A DNA stretch of 64,000 nucleotides, taken from Liminaster sp964567855 (GTDB lineage: Bacteria > Bacteroidota > Bacteroidia > Bacteroidales > UBA3663). Position numbers and translations under genes: made by a program. Positions 44,967 through 54,447 of the stretch are shown piece after piece. The DNA lies in assembly GCA_964567855.1 (NCBI GenBank), contig CAZMOE010000006.1:38280-102279 (forward strand). The letters run 5' to 3'. Position 1 is the first letter of the stretch, and every line of letters starts with the position of its first letter. A model generated the notes under the pieces. The model did not search any database, was not told the origin of the DNA, and was given only the letters and a program-made list of their open reading frames with translations.

Positions 44967-47900
44967 ATGCGATTTTTTAACAAGTTGAAGTCAGTGATGC
45001 TCGTTGCGGCCTCATTGTTCTGCTTCAATGAGGCTTTCGCAGACACCGCGTTGATTGCATGGGGAAATTGCACTACTGGCTCTTATGATGGGACCAGTGT
45101 GAATAACCAGTTGACGGGTAACGATGGTGATACTGCCGAGGGCTTTGTTCTCCAGCTGACGGGAAATGCTACAAAAGCATATTCTGCTGCAGCTGTGAAA
45201 TTCAACGTGCCGCTTCCTGATGGAAGCACCGGTTCGCGTACGCCCATCAAGCTTTCTAATGGTGCTCAGAACACAGTTATTCTTCCTGCTGGCAAAGTGG
45301 CTACTAAAGTAACTTTTCATAGTTACTTGAATTACGATCCGGATGCTAAGGGTGTAGAAGGTCGTGCCTCTTATTGGAAGGAGGTTGCAGGTGTATCCTA
45401 TACCGTAGATAATGCAACTCCGATGGCCTGCTGGTTGAACGGCAAGACTATCGGTGATCCGGATGTTATTTCTTTCGATCTGGATAAAGTTACCACTTTT
45501 ACGTTTTCCAATACCGGTGAACAGCCGTGTGTTATCCTGTCTGTGGAATATGAAGATGCTCCGGCTAATACTCCGGCCCTCGAAGGTGCGACCGCACTCC
45601 TTGTCCCTGCTGCAGGTGCAGACCCTGATACTGTTAAGGTTGATTTCTCTGTTGTGGGAGAGGCTACCAATTCGCTTTATCTTGTCGGTGCTGAAGGCGG
45701 ACCGGTTCTCACCGGTGTAATGTACGGCATGAATCCGATGACATTCAATCCCGAAGGTTTCGGTGAAGAAGGTTTCCTGCCTGTTGAATCCGGTCAGACT
45801 TATCATTGGGAGTTGCTTATCCCGAAGGAAATGTACGAAGAGACCCGTTCCGAATGTACTGCAAACTTGGCATTCTATCTTGTTGATATGAACGAGGCAT
45901 ACGAAATGAATGTTTGTGGTGAGTTTGCTCAATCCATTTCTTTCGGTGCTTATACGGCTGCTCCTTCTCTTGAAGGTCTGAATATCGAGCCGGCTTATGC
46001 CGCAGGTGCCGATCCTGATACTGTCAAGATCGATTTCACTGTAAAGGGCCAGCCTGTTAACGCTTTCTATATTTTCGGCGTTGACAATGCGGTTCTTTCC
46101 GGTGTGAAATACGGTATGAATCCGATGCCTTTCAATCCTGCCGGTTTCGATGAAATGGGCCTGATGAAGGTTGAAAGCGGTGAGACCTATCATTTGGAAA
46201 TCCTGGTTCCCAAGGCATCTTATGGTGAAGCCCGTTCCGAATGTGATGCAACGCTTGCTTTCATGTTCCTCGATCTGAACGAGGAAACATTCGATATGCA
46301 GGAGCTTCAGACTGTAACTGAAACGATTCATTTCTCGGCAACTTCGATTGTAGAGGCTATTTCCCTCGATCAGGAAAGTGTCGAAATCGAAGTCGGCGGT
46401 ACTGCCACTTTGACCGCAACGTTTACTCCCGCCGATGCCGTTAATACTGCCGACGTGGTTTGGACCTCTAAGGATGAAGCTGTCGCTACCGTTGAAAACG
46501 GCGTGATTACTGCTGTCGCTCCCGGTACTACCACTATCGAGGCTGCTATCGAAGACATCGTGGCTGTCTGCACTGTGACGGTTGTTGAGGGTGCTGCGAA
46601 GGATGATAATATGACGGTTGTCAAGAATTGGGATTTTGCAGCAATGGCTGCCGAGGTAGAGAGCAACACAGCCATGACCTATTCAGATGAAACCGTTAAG
46701 GTCGGTGGTACAGATTCCAACTTGGGTACCGGAGCATTTGAAGGTCTTGCCATGCAGGGTGCAAACAATTTCTTGATTCATCCGAAGAATGGCGGTCTCT
46801 ATCAGGGCAATGGTGGCGGCCGTAAGGTCGGTGTATTGAACATGGCCAAAGGCTCTATCATCACTATCGTAACGAACGGCGAATGTATGTCTTTGGCAGA
46901 TGCTACTACAGCAGAACAGGTTTCCATGGAAACTGCTGATGGCAAGACTACTTATGTATATAAGATGACTGCAGAGGGCATTTTGGCATTGACCATGACC
47001 CGTTATTTCACTATTTATTCTATTGAAGTTAAACAGCAGACAGCTCTTGTTGATGCTGCCAACTGGGACTTCGCCGCAATGTCTACCGAAGTAGAGAGCA
47101 ATACGGCCATGACTTATTCAAATGAAACCGTTAAGGTCGGCGGTACGGATTCCAACTTGGGTACCGGGGCATTTGAAGGTCTTGCCATGCAGGGTGCAAA
47201 CAATTTCTTGATTCATCCGAAGANNNNNNNNNNNNNNNNNNNNNNNNNNNNNNNNNNNNNNNNNNNNNNNNNNNNNNNNNNNNNNNNNNNNNNNNNNNNN
47301 NNNNNNNNNNNNNNNNNNNNNNNGCATTTGAAGGTCTTGCCATGCAGGGTGCAAACAATTTCTTGATTCATCCGAAGAATGGCGGTCTCTATCAGGGCAA
47401 TGGTGGCGGCCGTAAGGTCGGTGTATTGAATCTGGCCAAGGGTTCAGTTGTTACGATTGTCACAAATGGCGAATGTATGTCTTTGGCAGATGCTACTACA
47501 GCAGAACAGACTTCAATGGAAACCGTTGACGGCAAGACTACTTATGTTTACACCATGATAGAAGAAGGTACTTTGGCATTGACCATGACTCGTTACTTCA
47601 CTATCTATTCTATCAAAGTTCAGCAGGTTGTTAAGTATATTGCTGCTCCTAACTGGGACTTCGCCGCAATGTCTACCGAGGTAGAGAGCAACACAGCCAT
47701 GACTTATTCAGATGAAACTGTTAAGGTCGGTGGTACAGATTCCAACTTGGGTACCGGAGCATTTGAAGGTCTTGCCATGCAGGGTGCAAACAATTTCTTG
47801 ATTCATCCGAAGAATGGCGGTCTCTATCAGGGCAATGGTGGCGGCCGTAAGGTCGGTGTATTGAACATGGCCAAAGGCTCTATCATCACTATCGTAACGA

Positions 47901-50900
47901 ACGGCGAATGTATGTCTTTGGCAGATGCTACTACAGCAGAACAGGTTTCCATGGAAACTGCTGACGGTAAGACTACTTATGTATATAAGATGACCGCAGA
48001 CGGTATCCTGGCATTGACCATGACCCGTTACTTTACGATCTATTCTATCAGTGTCCTCGCCGTTCAGTCAGACATCAAAGTTCCGACTATCGAGGTAACT
48101 GGCAGCACAGATGATATCGTAACCGTTACTTTGGCCTGCGAAACCAAGGGTGCCTCTATCTACTATACTATCGGTGATGGAGAAGAAACTTTGTATGCCG
48201 AGCCGTTTACATTGAACAAGACCGCATTGGTTACCGCATGGTCCGTTAAAGATAAGGCTGTTTCAAAGACAGTAGAAAAAGAGGTTGTGGCCGGTCGTGT
48301 CGTTACTCCGACTGCCACTATCACTGCTGTTGCCGGTTTGCAGCGTACTGTAACGTTGGCAAGTGCAACCGCTGATGTCGCTATTGTTTATTCTGTAGAC
48401 AATGAGACATTCAATGCTTACACTGAACCGTTTGTGATCGATGCGACTACTGAAATGTGGGTTGTCGCTTCTAAGGTTTCTACTGTAGATCCTGAACAGA
48501 CATTTGTTTCTGATACATTGAACACTACTCTTGCTGCCGGTGAAATGGTTTCTTTGGCTGCTCCGACATTTGCCAAAGCCGTTCTTGATTCCGCAACTAT
48601 GGCAGATTATGCAGAAGCAGGCTTGGCTGCCTTTACGATTGCCGCCAACCAGTCTTCTGTACTTTGCCAGCCGACCGCTACGATCAACTATGAGTTCTTC
48701 AAGTTGAATGCTGAAACCGGTCGCGTTTCCGAAGTCGCCGATCTAAGCGGCCTTTATACCGATACGCTGAAAGCATTGCCTTACGGTCTCTTGAAGGCTA
48801 CAGCCAGCGCTGAGGGTTATGCGAGCGCTGAATCTCATATCTGGTTGAAAGTCCCGGTTGAACTGACCGAACTTTGGGCGATCGACTTTGAAACGATGGC
48901 TCTTGATCTTCGTGAGGCTACTGGCGCAGAGACTTGGATTGCCGCAACATTCAATGATGTAATGTTCAATGGTAACTTCCGTGCTAATTCTAAAGCAGAC
49001 TTCTCTACTGTAACTTTGGGCGACAGCATACTGAACCCCGGTTTCGTTCTTCAGACCGGTACTACCTGGTACCTCCGCACAAATGACAAGAACACTTCTG
49101 TCGGTCTTTATAATAACAACAGCGGTGACCGTGCATTCGGTTTCGCCGGCTTGAAGAAGAATCAGATTGTTCGTGTCAAGGTACAGGATGCAGCTCAGGT
49201 GATTTACACCAGCGGTGTGATTTCTCCGAATTTGTCTCTTACCGATGGCAATGTTCTCTATTACGATGTCACTGCCGATGGTAATGCCACTCTTGACATG
49301 AACCGTTATTATACGATTGACGAAGTGGGCGTCTTCTTGAATCCTGCATTGACTCAGATTCCTGAAATCACCGTTGACCGTTGTGATGGTACTGACCGCT
49401 ATGTCGGCATGACTTCCGCAACTCTCGGCGCAGACATCTATTACGCTTTCGGTAAAGAAGAATACAACTCTTATCAGGTTGTAGGTTCTATCGATACCAT
49501 CCTTGTCAGCGAGGCTACAGAAGAGCTGGAGGCCGTATATCGTTATGACACGACCTTCGTAGAGGCTATCGACACTGTATTGGTTTATGGCGAATATCAG
49601 CTTTACACCGAACCGGTTCGTATCTCTGAAACCTCTCACATCATAGCTTACGCAACTTATCAGGATCTCGATTCTGAGACTGCTACTGCCACTATCGAGG
49701 CCGGTACCACCGTTCAGGTTGCCCAGCCTGTGATCAAGTACATCGAGACTGTGGAGGGCGGCAAGAAGTTCGCTATCACTGTCGATAACAAGAACGTGCT
49801 TTCTGCTCCGACTACTCCGATCTACTACACGTTGCCCGGCGGCGAGAAGACTCTCTACACCGAGCCGATCGTTGTCGCCAATGACGTTTACGGCTGGATG
49901 ACCGCTGTTGCAGAATTGGAAGGCTATGAAACTTCGGTTGCTGCCAACCGTTATGTAGACAGCCGTGAATCTTATGCTGAGGTTTACGAAGCCGTTGTCG
50001 CTACATCTACCGTTATGCCTGCTGAGGCTGCCGACATCGAATTTGCCGATGCTGCAACTATCAATGTGGAGCAGGAAGAAGCTTTGACTCCTACGGGTCG
50101 CATCTACTTCCACCGCAAGATGCATGCCGGCTACAACAGCCTTGTATTGCCGTTCAACATGACGTCCAAGAACCTCGAAACCGGTGCTGTGAAGATTACG
50201 GATGCCAGCGGTAAGTCTCTGACCCGCGGCGTTGACTATACTATCTATAAGATGGCTGTCAGCGGTACTTCCGGCAAGGACTTCGGCAAACTCGCCAACG
50301 ACAGCGTGCTCGCAGAAGAATCCATGATTCACACTGCCAACCTCGTCGGCAATACTCAGAGCTACCTTATCACTGTGGCTGACGAATATGTAGGTCAGGA
50401 TTTGATTTTCGTTTCTCTCGAGGAGCAGAAGATCCAGATCGATCAGAACACCTTCGACGCACAGCCTGCCGAAGGCTGGAAGCTGGTTACCAACAAGCGT
50501 TTCCAGAAGGTTGTGGCCGAAGTTCCGGTTTATCTCGTTAACGAGAAGGGTGACGCCCTTGTACGCCACGAGGCCGGTGTTGAAATTCCTGCATTCACCG
50601 TGGCTGTGATTGCCGATGCCGAGTTTACCGAAGCTCATGACAAGATCCGTCTCATCGACAACTCGTTCAAGTTTGTTTACAAGAACATTGCCGAGAATAC
50701 CATCTTCCTCCCGACTCAGGAGAATATGGAGGCTGCCAATGCCGAGAAGTGGGCTCGTACCGGTGACGAGGCTAACGGATGGAACAACTTCGTTTATGTA
50801 ACGAACAAGAAGGGTACGATCGATCCTACAACGGATGAAGAATGCAGCAAGACTACCTTCCCGGGTGTGGGTATCAAGAACAATGCTCCTAAGAATGTTT

Positions 50901-51277
50901 ACTTCTACGTTACCAACGTAGCTTCGTTCACGGTTTATGTAGTTACTACGGGCAGTTCCGATCGTACGGCTACTTGCACGGCTACCGCTTCCGACGGTAC
51001 GGTTGTGACTGGCACTGCATTCTCTCAGGAGTACACTTCCGCACGTCTCCAGATGACTCTCGATCCGACCAAGTCTTATGAACTGAAGTTCGAGGCCGAT
51101 GCCGACATGCTGTTGTATGGTATCAACTTCATCTCCGGTGGCGGCCAAGGTATCGAAACTATCGTAAACGATCGCTTCGAGGCCGGTGTCATCTACGACA
51201 TGATGGGCCGCAAGGTTCAGGAGGTTAAGGCCGGTCAGATTTACATCCTCAACGGCAAGAAGTTCATGCAGAAGTAA
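44967..51277 (+). CDS. Giant secreted modular repeat protein, interrupted by an assembly gap
   Basis: A single gene split by 100 N at 47224-47323; the N count is arbitrary and breaks the frame, but both sides encode the same repeat. ATG 44967 begins a signal peptide (LVAASLFCFNEAFA). In order: an N-terminal beta domain; two related 120-residue modules (nt 45590-46330, both with ADPDTVK and YGMNPM); a Big_2 bacterial Ig-like domain (46340-46590, SVEIEVGGTATLTATFTPAD); 145-residue repeats (46626-48060); three or more chitobiase C-terminal-type domains (ASIYYTIGDGEETLYAEPF, PIYYTLPGGEKTLYTEPI); a diverged repeat (48867-49335); and a C-terminus like T9SS sorting tails (VIYDMMGRKVQEV, IYILNGKKFMQK). 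Function unknown; adhesin or glycan-binding surface protein is plausible. Real length depends on the missing repeats. Confidence 0.75.
46626..48060 (+). repeat. Tandem 435-bp (145-codon) repeat array
   Basis: Units start at 46626, 47061 and 47651 (codons for NWDFAAM). A partial unit also lies on the right of the gap, from 47324. Spacing between complete starts is 435 bp, and 47324 equals offset 108 of a unit ending at 47650, so all keep the same period. Units 1 and 3 are almost identical over roughly 300 bp of their middle. The unit right of the gap differs in its second half. Each unit holds GGTDSNLGTGAFEGLAMQG, LYQGNGGGRKVGVLN and TMTRYFTIYSI. Confidence 0.9.
47224..47323. other. Assembly gap (100 N)
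   Basis: Exactly 100 N. The 55 bases before it (47169-47223) are identical to the 55 bases after it (47324-47378), which suggests two contigs that shared a 55-mer at a repeat node and were scaffolded. The true missing length is unknown: zero or a whole number of 435-bp units would both keep the reading frame. Confidence 0.95.
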
Positions 51278-51308
51278 TTCTGTCAGGAACACAGACCTTG
51301 TTTGATAG

Positions 51309-51348
51309 GCGGGGTCGTCCGAAAGTTCGGGCGGCCTCGCTCTTTTTT
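51309..51348 (+). terminator. Terminator of the giant repeat gene
   Basis: GCGGGGTCGTCCGAA (51309-51323) pairs with TTCGGGCGGCCTCGC (51326-51340) using several G-U pairs, followed by TCTTTTTT. The stop codon is about 30 nt upstream. Confidence 0.75.
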
Positions 51349-51409
51349 GTCTTCCGGGCAATGGGCGGCCGTGTATAAACTTCTTGCCTGCACGTTTTTA
51401 GGAAAAAGA

Positions 51410-51441
51410 TTTGGGCATTTGGAAATATAATGCTACTTTTG
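51410..51441 (+). promoter_or_regulatory. Full-consensus promoter of the GH2-PL26-HD operon
   Basis: TTTG (51410-51413), a 20-nt spacer and TACTTTTG (51434-51441) match the Bacteroidota -33/-7 consensus. The ATG is 22 nt after the -7 element, so the leader is very short and no regulatory RNA structure can fit. Confidence 0.8.
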
Positions 51442-51462
51442 CCCGATATAATTCACATTACC

Positions 51463-54447
51463 ATGAAGAAATATTTTCTATCTTTATTGATTTTAGTAGT
51501 TTGTCATGTATCGAACGGCCAGAACTCCAGTCTGGATCTAAGCGGAGAGTGGCAATTCCAAACAGACAGGGAGGAGGTGGGCGTTGCCCGGAAGTGGTAT
51601 GAGCGTGCCGGTCTGGACGATACCATCCTGTTGCCCGGTTCCATGCCCGAACGGCTGAAAGGTGACGATCCGACCCTTAAGACTCCGTGGACCGGCAGTC
51701 TTTATGACAGCTCTTTCTATTTTAATCCTGCTTTAGAGAAATATCGGGCAGAGGGGAATATCCATTTCCCTTTCTTCCTTACCCCGTCGAAGCATTACAA
51801 GGGTGTGGCCTGGTACTTGCGCGAAGTGGAGGTGCCTAAAGACTGGCGTGGAAGCCACGTGACGCTTTTCCTGGAACGTCCGCACATCAAGACCACCGTT
51901 TACGTGAACGGGCAGGAGATCGGGTCACAGAATTCCCTTTGTGTTCCCCATGTCTATGACCTTACCCGCTCCATCCGTCCCGGTAAAAAAAACCGTATCG
52001 CCATTTGCGTGGACAATACCATGCGCGACGCGCCGGTGGGAATCGATTCCCACAGCGTAACCGATCAGACGCAGGGCAACTGGAACGGTATTGTCGGACG
52101 CATGGCCCTCGATGCTACCCGGCCGATCGGTTTTGAGGCCGATGGAGATTTTGCGCCTATCGAGGTTTATCCGAACATCGGAGAAAAAAATGCCCGCATC
52201 AGAATCGCCTTGCGCAACCACACGGGCAAGGATCAGAACGTACAGCTGCGGCTGAAAGCCGTTTCCTATAACACCGACCGCCCGACGGAGGCGACGACCC
52301 GGCATTCTGCCACCGTTTTTGCCTCCGATACGGCAGTTACGGTAATGAATGTGACGTTGGACGGTCTGACGCAGTTGTGGGATGAATTTACGCCGACCCT
52401 CTATCGCCTTTCTGCTGAAGTGTTGGACAGTAAAGGAAAAACTGTCCTGGCGGAAAAAGAGGTGACGTTCGGTATGCGTGAAATCAGAATCGATGGAAAA
52501 TGGTTCTATGTCAACAGCCGTCAGACCATGTTGCGCGGCACGGTGGAGAATTGCGATTTCCCTCTGACCGGTTACGCCCCGATGGATACGGCCTCCTGGA
52601 TGCGTGTGTTCCGCATCTGCAAGGAATATGGTTTGAATCACATGCGTTTTCATTCTTATTGTCCGCCGGAGGCCGCTTTCGTCGCTGCCGACCTTGTCGG
52701 GTTCTATCTGCAGCCGGAAGGACCGAGCTGGCCGAACCACGGGGTGAAGCTGGGCCGGCGTGAGCCTATAGATACCTATCTTCTGGACGAGACGCGCCGC
52801 ATTACCCGCGAATATGGCAATCATCCTTCGTTTACTATGCTGGCGGCCGGCAATGAGCCGGCTGGCAACTGGGTGCCGTGGGCATCGCGTTTTGTGGACT
52901 ATTGGAGGCAGAAGGATACGCGTCGTGTCTACACCGGCTTTTCGGTGGGGGGCGGCTGGGCCTGGCAGCCTAAAAACGAATATCATGTCAAGGCCGGTGT
53001 GCGCGGTCTGGATTGGGGCCGTATGCCGGAATCGATGAGCGATTTCAGTGACCGCATCGATACGGTCAGCGCTCCGTTTGTCTGTCACGAGCTGGGACAA
53101 TGGTGTGCGTTTCCCGACTTTAAGGAGATCGACCGTTACACGGGCGTTTATAAGGCCAGGAATTTTGAAATGTTCCGCCAGATATTGGCTGACAATGATA
53201 TGGCCGACATGGGCGAGAAATTTTTGCAGGCTTCGGGCAAGCTTCAGGCCCTTTGTTACAAACACGAATTGGAAAAACTGCTTCGCAGTCGCGATTATGC
53301 CGGTTTCCAGATGCTTGCCATCAACGATTATTCCGGTCAGGGTACCGCGCTGGAGGGTATTTTGAACGTCTTTTTTGAGAATAAGGGTTACATCACTGCC
53401 GATGACTGGCGCGGCTTCTGCGGAACTACCGTACCGTTGATAAGAACTCCTAAGTTTGTCTATCGGAGTGACGAAACGCTGAAGTTCGATATCGAAGTTT
53501 CTCATTTCGGAGCTGCCGACATGAAAAATGCCCTTGTCTATTATCTTTTGACCGATGAGCAGGGCAAGATTCTCCGTCGCTTTATTGTCGGACAGCCCGG
53601 CGACCCGACCTATCCGCTTTCCATTCCGATCGGAGCGCAGAACAAGGTCTGCGGTTTCTCCTGCGACCTTGCCAAACTGGCTTTGGAGAAGGCGCAGAAA
53701 CTTACCCTTACGGTAGGAGTCCGTCCGGAGAAAGGTCAGATGCCGGAGATTGAAAAACTGACGGAAGAGGGCTACAGGAACAGTTGGGAATTTTGGGTTT
53801 ATCCGGCTGAAGTGACCTGTGACGAGGGAAAGGTCTATGTGACCGATACTTTGGACGCCCATGCCCTTGATATCCTGCAGAATGGCGGCGACGTGCTCAT
53901 TACGGCGGCAGGAAAGGTTAATTACGGCCGTGACATCAAACAGTATTTTACGCCGGTATTCTGGAACACCAGCTGGTTTAAAATGCGTCCGCCTCATACC
54001 ACGGGTATCTATCTGGATGAAAATGCTCCGGTGTTCCGGGAATTTCCGACCGAGTCTCATAGCAACCTTCAATGGTGGGAACTGCTCAACCGCACTCAGG
54101 TGATGCTGTTCAGCGATTTTCCGAAGGGTTTCCAGCCGACAGTGCAAAGCATCGATACCTGGTTTTTCAGTCGCAAGATCGGTATCCTCTTCGAGGCCCG
54201 GGTGCTCAACGGCCGGCTGATGATGACCACCATGGATATCAGTCACGACCTGGATAAGCGTGTCGTGGCCCGTCAGATGCGTAAGAGCATCCTTGACTAT
54301 ATGAATTCTGGGGATTTCCGTCCGGCCTATGCTGTCGACGTGCAGCAGGTGGCAGATCTGTTTACGAAACCGACGCCCAAGGTGGATAGTTACACGACCG
54401 AATCGCCCGATGAACTGAAGCCCGGGTATGAGAAGAAAAAGAAATGA
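51463..54447 (+). CDS. Secreted GH2-family glycoside hydrolase (beta-galactosidase/glucuronidase type)
   Basis: 994 residues from ATG 51463; the upstream in-frame ATG at 51430 lies within the promoter. Signal peptide (LLILVVCHVSNGQ). A jelly-roll sugar-binding domain covers about 25-210 (LSGEWQFQTD, GVAWYLREVEVPKDW, HIKTTVYVNGQEIG) and the Ig-like domain about 215-340. The TIM barrel follows with acid/base Glu465 in AAGNEPAG and nucleophile Glu543 in CHELGQW. GH2 enzymes of this long type occur in pectin (rhamnogalacturonan) loci of Bacteroides, removing beta-galactose or beta-glucuronate. Linkage is not readable from sequence. The stop overlaps the PL26 start by 4 bp (ATGA). Confidence 0.85.
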   Translation: MKKYFLSLLILVVCHVSNGQNSSLDLSGEWQFQTDREEVGVARKWYERAGLDDTILLPGSMPERLKGDDPTLKTPWTGSLYDSSFYFNPALEKYRAEGNIHFPFFLTPSKHYKGVAWYLREVEVPKDWRGSHVTLFLERPHIKTTVYVNGQEIGSQNSLCVPHVYDLTRSIRPGKKNRIAICVDNTMRDAPVGIDSHSVTDQTQGNWNGIVGRMALDATRPIGFEADGDFAPIEVYPNIGEKNARIRIALRNHTGKDQNVQLRLKAVSYNTDRPTEATTRHSATVFASDTAVTVMNVTLDGLTQLWDEFTPTLYRLSAEVLDSKGKTVLAEKEVTFGMREIRIDGKWFYVNSRQTMLRGTVENCDFPLTGYAPMDTASWMRVFRICKEYGLNHMRFHSYCPPEAAFVAADLVGFYLQPEGPSWPNHGVKLGRREPIDTYLLDETRRITREYGNHPSFTMLAAGNEPAGNWVPWASRFVDYWRQKDTRRVYTGFSVGGGWAWQPKNEYHVKAGVRGLDWGRMPESMSDFSDRIDTVSAPFVCHELGQWCAFPDFKEIDRYTGVYKARNFEMFRQILADNDMADMGEKFLQASGKLQALCYKHELEKLLRSRDYAGFQMLAINDYSGQGTALEGILNVFFENKGYITADDWRGFCGTTVPLIRTPKFVYRSDETLKFDIEVSHFGAADMKNALVYYLLTDEQGKILRRFIVGQPGDPTYPLSIPIGAQNKVCGFSCDLAKLALEKAQKLTLTVGVRPEKGQMPEIEKLTEEGYRNSWEFWVYPAEVTCDEGKVYVTDTLDAHALDILQNGGDVLITAAGKVNYGRDIKQYFTPVFWNTSWFKMRPPHTTGIYLDENAPVFREFPTESHSNLQWWELLNRTQVMLFSDFPKGFQPTVQSIDTWFFSRKIGILFEARVLNGRLMMTTMDISHDLDKRVVARQMRKSILDYMNSGDFRPAYAVDVQQVADLFTKPTPKVDSYTTESPDELKPGYEKKKK

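Noticed and set aside
46626..48060. CRISPR-like or mobile repeat
   Set aside because: The repeats are 435-bp coding units in frame, with no spacers and no transposase.
47342..51277. A separate gene starting right of the N gap
   Set aside because: The ATG at 47342 is an internal Met of the repeat; the 55-bp identity across the gap shows that both sides belong to one gene.
48743..51361. 872-codon open frame on the minus strand inside the giant repeat gene
   Set aside because: The plus strand here encodes recognisable domains in frame with the repeats. The antisense frame has no domain or start context and arises from the codon bias of the sense gene.
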